Below are positions 28,266 through 36,404 of a DNA stretch of 64,000 bases, piece after piece. Made by a program: the position numbers and the translations under genes. This DNA is from Bdellovibrio bacteriovorus W. GTDB taxonomy: Bacteria > Bdellovibrionota > Bdellovibrionia > Bdellovibrionales > Bdellovibrionaceae. The notes beneath the pieces are model-generated. The model searched no databases and was not told the DNA's origin. It saw only the letters and a program-made list of their open reading frames with translations. Numbering within the stretch: position 1 is the stretch's first letter; every line of letters begins with the position of its first letter. The DNA lies in assembly GCA_000525675.1 (NCBI GenBank), contig CP002190.1, forward strand, positions 806,001 to 870,000, given 5' to 3'.

Positions 28266-28609
28266 TCATTCTCCGCGCGCAAATAAGCAATTTCTTCTTC
28301 TGCTGATTTAAACCGAAGCCCCTTGGGGCGCCCAGTAGAATTAACTCCTCGACGCTCCTTCTTTAATCCACCGTCTTTTTGAGACATCTTCGCCCAACGC
28401 TGGATACACTTTCTGGGGTAGTCTTTGCCGAAGAGAGAAAGGTTGATTCCGGCATCTTTAAATATTTCTGAAGGCATTAGCCCATCTTGACGGAGCTTCA
28501 AAGCCTTAACCTTAAACTCTGGAGTATAGGTAACGTTAGAGGTTGTTACCTTTAAAACATTTTGATTGTTCTCAAGATCTTTGCGATCTTTTGCTGTAAA
28601 TGAACCCAT
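28205..28609 (-). CDS. IS3-family transposase OrfA (helix-turn-helix subunit)
   Basis: The 134-residue protein has the helix-turn-helix region TPEFKVKALKLRQDGLMPSEIFKDAGI and a C-terminal leucine-zipper-like segment EEEIAYLRAENDFLKKLHAL, used for dimerisation and end binding. A GAGAGG ribosome site lies 6 bases before the ATG. It overlaps OrfB in the -1 relation. At FLKKL the codons CTA AAA AAG form the slippery site, so some ribosomes should shift to make OrfAB. OrfA alone usually regulates transposition in this family. Confidence 0.9.
   Translation of the reverse strand: MGSFTAKDRKDLENNQNVLKVTTSNVTYTPEFKVKALKLRQDGLMPSEIFKDAGINLSLFGKDYPRKCIQRWAKMSQKDGGLKKERRGVNSTGRPKGLRFKSAEEEIAYLRAENDFLKKLHALEARYANKKSSR
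28253..28259 (-). promoter_or_regulatory. Programmed -1 frameshift site A_AAA_AAG
   Basis: On the minus strand the heptamer is in the correct OrfA phase (CTA AAA AAG). An SD-like GGAG (28271-28274) lies 11 bases upstream. GC-rich dyads such as CTCC...GGAG follow immediately. A shift here joins FLKK of OrfA to APRLGGKIRK of OrfB. Confidence 0.85.
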
Positions 28610-28632
28610 GATCTGCCTCTCAAATACGAAAA

Positions 28633-28684
28633 TACCCCAAAAACTGGACAGGGTCTTTTATTTTTGTGTCCGGATTTTGGGGTA
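28633..28684. repeat. Hairpin at the IS right end made from an extra inverted-repeat copy
   Basis: TACCCCAAAAACTGGACA (28633-28650) pairs with TGTCCGGATTTTGGGGTA (28667-28684) at 16 of 18 positions across 16 bases. The inner arm matches the left terminal repeat at 17 of 18 positions. It lies in the leader of OrfA. Confidence 0.8.
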
Positions 28685-28691
28685 CAGATCA
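28667..28691. repeat. Terminal inverted repeat of the IS, right end
   Basis: It begins TGTCCGGATTTTGGGG and ends ACAGATCA, complementary to the left end at 27320-27344. Confidence 0.9.
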
Positions 28692-28710
28692 AAAAACCGC
28701 CTTTTTTATT
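28692..28710 (+). terminator. Right half of the ftsY terminator
   Basis: AAAAACCGCC followed by TTTTTTATTTT is the complement of GGCGGTT at 27309-27315, now 1.4 kb away because of the IS. Confidence 0.8.
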
Positions 28711-28730
28711 TTCAGTTCAACAATCTGGAA

Positions 28731-30269
28731 CTAGTTGTTGTAGTCGTTATTATTGCTTCTTCTGAAAACAACCTCTGGCGGATTGTGTGAACCGCTCGTT
28801 TTCAAGAACTCAGGAACACGTGTTCTGAATTCAGCTAAACCGCTGATTTTCACTTTACCTTTTGTTAAAGATTCGCTTGGATGAGCGTAATCAATAAAGC
28901 GACCTTCATCCACTAAGAAGTACCCTCTAAAGTTTGTTTTACCATTTTGGTAGTCTCTTGCCGAATCAATTTCGTAACGGTCACCAGACTTACCCGAAGA
29001 AGCTGACTGCGAGAAATCCAATGCAGTTGCATTTGGATACTGATCCACATCGTAAGTTCCTCTTTCGATGACGTTGCTTCCATTGATAACTGGAATTGCC
29101 CTGTCGATGATAGTGCGTGCGTCGGCAGTTAGGCCGTTGCTACGCTGAGCTTCATTCGTTAAAAGAATATAATCCCATTTTTTTCCGCCGTTAAATGCAT
29201 GCGCATAACTTGGAAGTGGGCGAACTGATTTTCCTGATCCAATTTCTTTTTCACGAGTCGACTCACGCGCATAAACGCGGTAAATGTCTGTGCCTACTGG
29301 CAATAATTCTCTTAAGTAAGCAATCGCACGATTCTCTAGGCGAGTACAACCTGAAGAGCCTGGATTCGAGAATAGATTCATTAAGAAACTACGAGTAAGA
29401 TCAATAGCTGCAGAGCCATCAGAACCCCAACCGATTGTTCCATGCATCCACTGGTAGTTCATACCATTGATGTCATCTGCTGGAGTGATCTTCGCAGCAT
29501 ACCAACCGAAGGCGCCATAAACAGTGCTCTTACCATTGCGATCTTTGGTGATCCATTTTCTAGAGTTTAGGATCTTCGACATTCCGCCAGTGATATTTTT
29601 TGGAATAGAGTTAAGACTTTGACCTTGGCGATACCAATGAGGATAGTGGCCTGCATTGTCTTGATAGAACTTTACCCACTCAGAGATCTTCGAGTGACCT
29701 AGCCATGTGCGGAATGCGTTCTTATCGTTTTTGGTTCCTTCTTCAGGTTTACCAACAACCATATCAGTTTCCATGACCATGCGATGAGCACAGTTGACGG
29801 ACTCGGTACATCTTTCGTAAACGCGCGTTTTCTCTGTCGCAACGTTTTGAATAACGAAATATTTCGAACCCGCTGTAAAGACAGACTTTTCAGATAGATA
29901 GTCTTTTGAAATAAAAAGTTCCGCAGCTGCATTGGCATCAACTGAAACTGAGCGAATGATCTTAATTTGCACTAAAGGAGTTGCGGCGTTTAGAAGATCG
30001 TAAACTTCCACTTCATCGTTCATGGAAAGTTTGCCCACTATGTTTGCTGCCGAAGTGGAGTTTGAACTTCTAACATTTAAAGTGTCCGCTGAAATGAAAT
30101 ATCGCTGTCCCACTTTAATTTGTGACTTAGAAAGCGAAACTGCGGCTGCGTTCGTTGAAACCGTTGAGGCCTCTTCTAAAATAGATTGCGCCATACTGGC
30201 AATAGGTGAAGCCGCAATCATTAGTCCCATCAAAGCCGCGCCGACTTTGCGCATTTTCATTTTATGCAT
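28731..30269 (-). CDS. Secreted L,D-transpeptidase with SH3-type domain
   Basis: The 512-residue protein has a signal peptide ending ASMAQS (about residue 28). An SH3b-like domain at about 45-115 (GQRYFISADTLNVRSS) probably binds the wall. A YkuD-type catalytic region contains MHGTIGWGSDGS and PGSSGCTRLENRA, with the nucleophilic cysteine near residue 305. The family makes 3-3 crosslinks or attaches proteins to peptidoglycan. The C-terminal part of about 190 residues is unrecognised. The ATG has GGAGGA 7 bases upstream. It is divergent from a second L,D-transpeptidase 276 bases away. Its 3' end lies 40 bases from the IS element. Confidence 0.9.
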   Translation of the reverse strand: MHKMKMRKVGAALMGLMIAASPIASMAQSILEEASTVSTNAAAVSLSKSQIKVGQRYFISADTLNVRSSNSTSAANIVGKLSMNDEVEVYDLLNAATPLVQIKIIRSVSVDANAAAELFISKDYLSEKSVFTAGSKYFVIQNVATEKTRVYERCTESVNCAHRMVMETDMVVGKPEEGTKNDKNAFRTWLGHSKISEWVKFYQDNAGHYPHWYRQGQSLNSIPKNITGGMSKILNSRKWITKDRNGKSTVYGAFGWYAAKITPADDINGMNYQWMHGTIGWGSDGSAAIDLTRSFLMNLFSNPGSSGCTRLENRAIAYLRELLPVGTDIYRVYARESTREKEIGSGKSVRPLPSYAHAFNGGKKWDYILLTNEAQRSNGLTADARTIIDRAIPVINGSNVIERGTYDVDQYPNATALDFSQSASSGKSGDRYEIDSARDYQNGKTNFRGYFLVDEGRFIDYAHPSESLTKGKVKISGLAEFRTRVPEFLKTSGSHNPPEVVFRRSNNNDYNN

Positions 30270-30545
30270 ACACGTCCTCCATCATTTGGAATTTTAAAAA
30301 TTCATAAGTCTTATAGACGCAGACCAAGGGAGCAAGAACCGTGACACATTCCGAGACGATTTAAACGGCGTATAGGTGCTTTCCACCTGTCGAACTTTTT
30401 ACCAGTTCGCCAAAGTGTGTCTTTCTGAGAATGTCGGTGACGCCTGTTTTTTCGCCTTCTAATCCCAGTACATTTGATCCCAGAGCGGTCTTGAAGAGGC
30501 ATTCTTGGCATCGGCTTTGAACTGTCTATATATATGGAGAAACTT

Positions 30546-32228
30546 ATGGCTATGCATTTTGTAAAAAGCAGAATCTTTGGTTTAGGTCTGAGCCTTTTAC
30601 TTTGCTCGTCACAAGCATTAGCGATGGCGGATGCGCAGACCATTCAAAGCTATGTAAGTCGTAATGTGACAGTGCCTTTGATTAAACCTTCTTGGGGCGA
30701 CTTTATTCTTCATTCAGCCACGTTGAACAAGCTCTATCAGCAAAGGTCTTATGCGCCGATTTGGGTAACAAGTGAAGGGCAGCCGCACGCACTCAGTTTG
30801 CGTTTAAAAGAAAAACTTCAAAAAGCTTCTGAACATGGACTTTCTGATAAGGACTATTGGGATGAGAGTTTAGAAGAGCGTTTTCAGGCGGCAGTTAAAA
30901 ACCCTCGCAATTGGATCACCTATGAATTGGCAGCTTCAGAGGCACTCATTCGTTATGCAGATCATCTATCGAATGGTCGCTTTGATCCAGATCAGATTGA
31001 TTCAGATATCAAATTTAAAAAACGTGATTTCAATGACTATCAATTATTAAACACGATCGTAAATTCAGGAGAATCTTTTTTATCAGTGGGCTTAGACCGA
31101 CTAGCCCCTCGCCATACGAGATATACAGATCTCCGTCAGGCTCTTGCGGACTTGCGCGCTCAAAGAACTCAAGGAGGCTGGGCGACGATCAACTCTCCGG
31201 GATTCGCTCTGAAGCTCGGTGTGAATGATCCCGTAGTTATGAAGTTGCGTGAGCGCTTTAATCAGTTAGGTTATCGAGTGTCATATAATGGTGGAAATCT
31301 TTTTGATCAAGAGTTTGACCAAGTCGTCAGACGCTATCAAAGCTTGAATGGTCTTGCGACGGATGGGGTGATTGGTGCGCGCTCAGAAGTTTTGAGATCT
31401 GTGAACGCTTCTTTGCAGCAGCGTATCTCTCAGGTTGAAGTGAATATGGAAAGACTTCGTTGGCTTCCGCGTGATATTGAAAGTCGTCATGTTTTTATCA
31501 ATCTTGCGACCTCAGAGTTTCAAGCTTTTGAAAATGGAGCTAAGCCGTTTGATTTCAAAACAGTCGTCGGCCAACCATTCCGCCGCACCCCAAGCATGAG
31601 AGATACAATTACATTTGTAAACTTAAACCCTTTTTGGACAATTCCTCGCAGTATTACTATTAAGGATAAACTTCCAGTTCTCAAGCAAGACTATAGATAT
31701 CTTGAGCGGCACAATATGGTTCTTATCAGTGAGGCCACTGATCGAGAAGTCGATCCAGCAACAGTGAACTGGGCGCAGATGAGTCCACAAAATTTCCCAT
31801 ATTATATTCGTCAGTTACCAGGGCCTGACAATGCTCTAGGGGTTGTGAAGTTTCCTCTGCAGAACCCGTGGGCTATCTATTTACATGATACGAACGAGAA
31901 AAATCTTTTTGAAGAAGGCAAACGTCATCGAAGTTCGGGTTGCATTCGCTTAGAGGAACCTCTTGAATTTGCAGCGTATCTTTTGGCGGATCAACAGGGT
32001 TGGTCTTTGTCGCAGATTCAGAACTTTGTGCCAATGAGTGTGGGACAGCGAGCTGGCCAGTTGGACAAGAGAGTCACTCTGAAAAGAGCGATGCCTGTCT
32101 ATATGATGTATTTAACGGTTGAGAAGTCTTCCGACGGGGTTTTGCGTTTTGTTGAAGATGTCTATGGTCAAGATACTCGTGTGAGCAAAGCAATACAGAA
32201 TAAGAAGGTGAACAATGAGCTCTTCTAA
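30546..32228 (+). CDS. YcbB/LdtD-type L,D-transpeptidase with peptidoglycan-binding domain
   Basis: The 560-residue periplasmic enzyme has a signal peptide ending SSQALA. An N-terminal scaffold (LYQQRSYAPIWVTSEGQ, ALIRYADHLSNGRFDP) follows, then a peptidoglycan-binding domain around 220-290 (VMKLRERFNQLGYRV, FDQVVRRYQSLNGLATDGVIG). The YkuD catalytic domain has AIYLHDTNEKNLF and RHRSSGCIRLEEP, with Cys near 465. The order is that of YcbB/LdtD. I chose the ATG at 30546, with GGAGA in front, over 30534; 30552 is also possible. The next gene overlaps it by 14 bases. Confidence 0.92.
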   Translation: MAMHFVKSRIFGLGLSLLLCSSQALAMADAQTIQSYVSRNVTVPLIKPSWGDFILHSATLNKLYQQRSYAPIWVTSEGQPHALSLRLKEKLQKASEHGLSDKDYWDESLEERFQAAVKNPRNWITYELAASEALIRYADHLSNGRFDPDQIDSDIKFKKRDFNDYQLLNTIVNSGESFLSVGLDRLAPRHTRYTDLRQALADLRAQRTQGGWATINSPGFALKLGVNDPVVMKLRERFNQLGYRVSYNGGNLFDQEFDQVVRRYQSLNGLATDGVIGARSEVLRSVNASLQQRISQVEVNMERLRWLPRDIESRHVFINLATSEFQAFENGAKPFDFKTVVGQPFRRTPSMRDTITFVNLNPFWTIPRSITIKDKLPVLKQDYRYLERHNMVLISEATDREVDPATVNWAQMSPQNFPYYIRQLPGPDNALGVVKFPLQNPWAIYLHDTNEKNLFEEGKRHRSSGCIRLEEPLEFAAYLLADQQGWSLSQIQNFVPMSVGQRAGQLDKRVTLKRAMPVYMMYLTVEKSSDGVLRFVEDVYGQDTRVSKAIQNKKVNNELF

Positions 32229-33207
32229 TTTTAAGAAACTATTTGTAAAGACCTTCATCGCCTGTGCAGCATGGACTTCGGTGGCTAACTTAGCAGAAGC
32301 TAATTCAGGTAATTTAAAAGTCACAGGCCAAGCAGGGAAGTATCAACTTTTTCAGAAAGTAAAGGCTGTGCGCTGTTCTTTAGAAAAGCGCGGGCAATGT
32401 GATCCGGCGGTATTCTTTGATCTTAATCAGTCCGCACAGGTTCCTGTGGGACACTATATATTAGGTTTTGAGAACTCGTTGTATCCGGATCTGGTTGAGG
32501 TGCGCAGTGGCAGGCAAACAGAGATTCAGCTTGAGAAAGTCTACATTCCCGCACAGGTTCGTGGAGAGAAGATTCGTATCTACAGAGATTTCTCATCCTT
32601 AGCAGAACAGAAAAAAATCTATCTTTCGATGTATTTCATGAATCGACATTTCTTCCGTCTTGAAAAAGAGAATTTCGGAGATCTTTATTTAACAGGAGTT
32701 TGGGAAAGAGATTTCGTGCAAAGATTTACTTATGAAGTGTGTCCTGTTTTGTCGGCTCTAGGGACCAAGGAAGCCAAAGCGCTTTCAACCTGTGCTGCTT
32801 GGAATGGGGCGAAGAATCCCATGGATCTGAAAGATCTTTTTCAGTTTGGATCTGATGGAACTTTCACCGAAATGTGGGTGAGTTATCCAGGAGATGTGTT
32901 TGCATCCAAGCATCCTCGATATTTGGTCTCCGCACCTGTAACGGATCAGGATTTTGTCTCGGTTTTTCCTGGACAGTACAAGGTTCAAGCTGAAGGAAAA
33001 GGGCAGCCAGCCGTTTCCATTCGCGCAGGAAGAAATGTGAACGTCTCGAATTGGGAAAATCTATTGAATGCCTCCAGTTCCAAGCTTAACCTGATGACGG
33101 AGTGTTTTCAGGCAAAAATCTGGAAGACCGATGAAAGAGCGCATTGTACGAGTGATTCTCAAGAGGGTTGTCACCGGATGAATGCGAAATCATGTGAGCC
33201 GATGTAG
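32215..33207 (+). CDS. Exported protein of unknown function, coupled to the L,D-transpeptidase
   Basis: The 330-residue protein has a signal peptide (FVKTFIACAAWTSVANLAEA). The first mature 90 residues, ending ILGFENSLYPDLVEVRSGRQTEIQLEKVYIP, look like a small beta-sandwich of the kind that decorates secreted proteins. The rest is unrecognised, with paired cysteines and ENFGDLYLTGVWERDF. A second similar segment near the end (PGQYKVQAEGKGQPAVSIRAGRNVNVSNW) may be another copy of the sandwich. It overlaps the transpeptidase stop by 14 bases with its own AAGGTG site, so it is translated with it and is probably an envelope partner. Confidence 0.75.
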   Translation: MSSSNFKKLFVKTFIACAAWTSVANLAEANSGNLKVTGQAGKYQLFQKVKAVRCSLEKRGQCDPAVFFDLNQSAQVPVGHYILGFENSLYPDLVEVRSGRQTEIQLEKVYIPAQVRGEKIRIYRDFSSLAEQKKIYLSMYFMNRHFFRLEKENFGDLYLTGVWERDFVQRFTYEVCPVLSALGTKEAKALSTCAAWNGAKNPMDLKDLFQFGSDGTFTEMWVSYPGDVFASKHPRYLVSAPVTDQDFVSVFPGQYKVQAEGKGQPAVSIRAGRNVNVSNWENLLNASSSKLNLMTECFQAKIWKTDERAHCTSDSQEGCHRMNAKSCEPM

Positions 33208-33223
33208 TCGGTTCAGGCGGGGC

Positions 33224-33823
33224 ATGGCGGGGATGAAGTCTTTAATTATTGGTATTGGAACAGTCTTGTTTCCTTTTATGCTGAGTGCTCAGGCTTTGAA
33301 GCCTGTATCAGTTTCCTATGAAAATCTAATGCGTTGCTTTCCTGAGTTACAGGATGAGCAGCTTTCGTTCAAAGTTGACCTTGCGCGCCTAAAAGACATC
33401 ATGGATGAGAAGTTTGTGACTTCCAGTAGTCAACTTCAAGAGCGCAAGGTGCACTATCTTTCTAGTGATAAGAAAATGATGAATTTGATTCTCCGAATGC
33501 GTGTCAAAGCTGGGAAAAAAGTGGACACAGAGCTCTCTCTTCAAGAAGTTGATGACAAGGGAGTTGTGACCAATATTCTTTTGACGCAAAACCAAAAAAT
33601 GAACCCTTCCCAGGATATGATTAATAACTTTCTCTTGAACTCGACCATTAAATCGGACGAGTACTCCTATATTGACACGAAGCTTAATGGGGTTTCCTCG
33701 ACCTATCGCCGAAATTTTAAAGATATCATGGAAATTGACCTTGTGGATGAGCCAGGTCGCCGCTCCATTGGCTGCGAAAAGAAGAGTGATCTCGGTATTA
33801 TATGCACTTGTTCTAAGAAATAA
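33224..33823 (+). CDS. Small exported protein of unknown function
   Basis: The 199-residue protein has a signal peptide (MKSLIIGIGTVLFPFMLSAQA). No domain is recognised. The mature part is mixed alpha/beta with a C-terminal CEKKSDLGIICTCSKK cysteine cluster. I chose the ATG at 33224, with AGG 6 bases upstream; ATG 33233 would also leave the signal peptide intact, and the upstream frame from 33182 overlaps the previous gene. It is the third gene in the transpeptidase cluster, so an envelope role is likely but unproven. Confidence 0.65.
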   Translation: MAGMKSLIIGIGTVLFPFMLSAQALKPVSVSYENLMRCFPELQDEQLSFKVDLARLKDIMDEKFVTSSSQLQERKVHYLSSDKKMMNLILRMRVKAGKKVDTELSLQEVDDKGVVTNILLTQNQKMNPSQDMINNFLLNSTIKSDEYSYIDTKLNGVSSTYRRNFKDIMEIDLVDEPGRRSIGCEKKSDLGIICTCSKK

Positions 33824-33927
33824 TCTGTTGAATCTCGAGCTGATAAGGATATACTTTTAGCTGTTGATCTAGAACACATCTAGAGTTTTAAAAGGTTTAG
33901 AAACTGATTCGAGATTCTGCAGCTGAG

Positions 33928-34242
33928 GTGCCAGTGACATCTGATAAAAAAACCTACGATTTTCTAATTGCGGGTGTCCCTTACAGACTAAAAACTTCCC
34001 ATGACGATGCGACTGTTCAAGAGCTCGTCGGCTTTGTAAATGGCAAAATGAATCAAGCTTTATCTGCTACTAAAAATGGTTCCTACCAAAATGCAGCTGT
34101 TCTGACGGCTCTTAATCTTGCGGAAGAACTTATTCTTTTAAAACGTAAAGCCCATCGTGAACTTGAGAAGCTTGAAGAAAAAGCGATGCAATTATCGATG
34201 GATCTAGAAGGTTCCAAGAACAACAAGGTTTTGAACAACTAA
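33928..34242 (+). CDS. zapA: Cell division protein ZapA
   Basis: The 104-residue cytoplasmic protein crosslinks FtsZ filaments at the division ring. It has the N-terminal beta region YDFLIAGVPYRLKTSHDDATVQELVGFVNGKM and a C-terminal coiled coil ALNLAEELILLKRKAHRELEKLEEKA, matching ZapA in length and layout. GTG starts are possible at 33928 or 33934, and neither has a clear ribosome site. It is followed by fau (24 bases) and an RNase Y homologue, a tight group of core genes. Relevant biology: a filament that divides at many sites at once would need ring control, but that is inference. Confidence 0.88.
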   Translation: MPVTSDKKTYDFLIAGVPYRLKTSHDDATVQELVGFVNGKMNQALSATKNGSYQNAAVLTALNLAEELILLKRKAHRELEKLEEKAMQLSMDLEGSKNNKVLNN

Positions 34243-34266
34243 CTTTGTTTTTCTCTTGGAGTGTCC

Positions 34267-34827
34267 ATGCCTATTCCTTGGAGCTCTAAAAAGGAATGTC
34301 GTTCCTACTATAAGTCTCTATGTGCTCAAGAGTTTGCACAGGGTCTTGTTCATCACCAACAACAGCTAAATGCGCATCTGATTGCTTTTTTATTAGGGCA
34401 ATCGGGGGTTTGGGGCGCCTATAGAGCGCTATCCATGGAAGCGAATGTAGACCTAGTCTTAGGATTCGAACCGCTGAGATGGGCTTTCCCTCGCATGAAA
34501 GATGGGCAGTTGGATTTCTTTGAAACTCGGGAATTCGAGTTGGGTCCTTACGGAGTATTAGAACCTCCGCAGGCAAGTGCCCATCACCGAGGTCTTTCAG
34601 AAATTTCAGGGCTGTTGATTCCAGGTCTAAGTTTTAATTTAAACGGGATTCGTTTAGGAAAAGGTAAAGGTTTTTACGACAAAACTTTATCTGATTATAA
34701 CGGATTGAAAGTGGGTATAGCGTTTGATTTTCAAATCAGTGCTCGGCCTCTTCCCGCGGAAGATCATGATATTCGTATGGATTATATTATTACGGAGTCT
34801 GGTCTTATCGATTGTCGTAAGTATTAG
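34267..34827 (+). CDS. fau: 5-formyltetrahydrofolate cyclo-ligase
   Basis: This enzyme converts 5-formyl-THF to 5,10-methenyl-THF using ATP and rescues folate from a dead-end form. The 186-residue protein has the family block IPGLSFNLNGIRLGKGKGFYDKTL, with the nucleotide-binding G(K)GKGxYD, and a basic N-terminus SSKKECRSYYKSL. I chose the ATG at 34267, with GGAG 5 bases upstream, over the GTG at 34261. It lies between zapA and the RNase Y homologue. Confidence 0.9.
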   Translation: MPIPWSSKKECRSYYKSLCAQEFAQGLVHHQQQLNAHLIAFLLGQSGVWGAYRALSMEANVDLVLGFEPLRWAFPRMKDGQLDFFETREFELGPYGVLEPPQASAHHRGLSEISGLLIPGLSFNLNGIRLGKGKGFYDKTLSDYNGLKVGIAFDFQISARPLPAEDHDIRMDYIITESGLIDCRKY

Positions 34828-34838
34828 GGAGTATCTTC

Positions 34839-36404
34839 ATGGAAATGGCAATTGCAGCGATCTTAGGTTTGTTCTTAGGCGGAATTATCGTCTTTGTTAT
34901 TAAAAGACTTCAGGATCAAAACAAAAAAAAATCAGCAAGCGTAGAGGCAGAGCGCATTATAAATCGCGCAAAGTCCGAAGCTGCAAAGCTGAAAAAAGAA
35001 TCAGAGAATCGTGCAAAGGATTTTGAGTCCCGAGCACGCAAGAACGTGGAAACTGATATCCACAAACAAAAGTCGACTCTTAAAAACAAAGAGTCTCAGT
35101 TAGAAAGAAGACTCAAAGAGATTGACGATCAAGTGAAACAAAAGCTTGAAGAGAACGATCGCTACCTGAATACACTTAAGGATCGCGAAAACAAAATCGT
35201 TATTGCTGAGAACCGTATTCAAGATTTAGAAAAGAAAAATGAAATTCAAATACAAGAGCTTCGTTTGAAGTTAGAGTCGGTCGCTGCGATGTCGCAAGAT
35301 GAGGCTCGTCGTCAATTGCTTGAGGCTTTAGAAGATGAAGCTAAGCAAGAAGCATCGAAGAAAATTGCTCATATCGAATCTGAAGCGCAAAGAGAAGCAG
35401 AGAAAAACTCTAAGCGCATCCTTGCAACAGCATTGGCAAGATTCGCATCGGAGTACACTTCAGAGCGCACGGTGAGTGTATTGGCTCTTCCGAGTGATGA
35501 GATGAAGGGAAAGATCATCGGGCGTGAGGGACGTAATATTCGTACTCTAGAAGCTCTTTGTGGTGTGGATTTGATCGTTGATGATACACCGGAAGCAGTG
35601 GTCATTTCTGGTTTTGATCCAGTTCGCCGTGAACTTGCTCGCCGTACGATTGAAAAACTGATGGAAGATGGACGCGTCCATCCAGCTCGTATTGAAGAGG
35701 TGGTCGAAAAGCAGCGCGGTGAACTTTTGAAATCAATGAAAGAAGAAGGCGAGAGCGTGGTGATGGAGTTAGGGATTGCGAATATGCATCCAGAACTAGT
35801 AAAAATCATCGGTGGCTTAAAGTATCGCTCTTATCAAGGTCAGAACGCTTTAAATCAAGCCCTTGAAGTGGCGAACATCGCCGGTCTTTTAGCGGCAGAA
35901 ATGGGCTTCAACGTGAAGCTTGCTAAGCGCGCGGGACTTCTTCACAACATTGGTAAAGCCATCGATCATACAGTAGAAGGCAGTTACGCCCTTGTGGGTG
36001 CTGAAGCAGCCAAAAAATACAATGAGTCTGAAGATGTTTGTCATGCGATCCGTGCTCATGATGAAGAGGAAAAACCTCATTCGATCTTAGCTTGGATTGT
36101 TCACGCAGCATTTATTTTATCTAGCTCTCGTCCAGGTGCACGTCGTCCACAAATTGATACGTTTATTCACCGTCTAGAAGATTTAGAAAGCATCGGCAAT
36201 AGCTTTGACGGTGTTCTGAAAACTTTGGCACTTCAGGCAGGTAAAGACGTGCGAGTGATTGTTGAATCTAGCAAAATTACTGATGACCATGCAGTGATGT
36301 TATCTCGCGATATCGCTCGTAAGATTGAGCGTGAGGTTCCACAAGCTGGCCAAGTGAAAGTAACAGTGGTTCGCGAAACGAGATCTGTGGAGCATGCAAG
36401 ATGA
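34839..36404 (+). CDS. rny: RNase Y homologue with degenerate HD active site
   Basis: The 521-residue protein has the full RNase Y layout: N-terminal membrane helix (about 4-22), long coiled coil to about 200, KH domain ([29 protein letters not shown]), HD region and conserved C-terminus ending [15 protein letters not shown]. However, the metal ligands of the HD domain are changed from those I remember in B. subtilis RNase Y: LKHS becomes LNQA, HD becomes His369-Asn370 ([10 protein letters not shown]), AHH becomes AHD, and AADALS becomes AAFILS. The protein may therefore lack endoribonuclease activity and act as an RNA-binding scaffold. The ATG has GGGAG upstream. tyrS overlaps its stop. Confidence 0.9.
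   Translation: MEMAIAAILGLFLGGIIVFVIKRLQDQNKKKSASVEAERIINRAKSEAAKLKKESENRAKDFESRARKNVETDIHKQKSTLKNKESQLERRLKEIDDQVKQKLEENDRYLNTLKDRENKIVIAENRIQDLEKKNEIQIQELRLKLESVAAMSQDEARRQLLEALEDEAKQEASKKIAHIESEAQREAEKNSKRILATALARFASEYTSERTVSVLALPSDEMKGKIIGREGRNIRTLEALCGVDLIVDDTPEAVVISGFDPVRRELARRTIEKLMEDGRVHPARIEEVVEKQRGELLKSMKEEGESVVMELGIANMHPELVKIIGGLKYRSYQGQNALNQALEVANIAGLLAAEMGFNVKLAKRAGLLHNIGKAIDHTVEGSYALVGAEAAKKYNESEDVCHAIRAHDEEEKPHSILAWIVHAAFILSSSRPGARRPQIDTFIHRLEDLESIGNSFDGVLKTLALQAGKDVRVIVESSKITDDHAVMLSRDIARKIEREVPQAGQVKVTVVRETRSVEHAR

Larger units (their letters stand above)
27320..28691 (-). mobile_element. IS3-family insertion sequence (1,372 bases)
   Basis: The element is bounded by 25-base imperfect inverted repeats that begin TGATCTGTACCCCAAAA and end GGACA at both ends. 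It carries two overlapping transposase frames on the minus strand with a -1 slippery heptamer, a DD(35)E catalytic core and a helix-turn-helix OrfA, all standard for IS3-type elements. Flanking A runs (AAAA on the left, AAAAA on the right) fit a 3-4 base target duplication. Both frames are open, so the copy looks intact and possibly active. Confidence 0.95.

Noticed and set aside
30505-30532. Promoter TTGGCA-N16-TATATA before the YcbB-like gene
   Set aside because: Transcription would begin at about 30539, between the possible starts and inside the ribosome site, so the match is probably chance.
34243-34266. 6S RNA gene between zapA and fau
   Set aside because: In many proteobacteria ssrS lies here, but the gap is only 24 bases, so no RNA gene fits. 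The 104-base gap before zapA is also too short.
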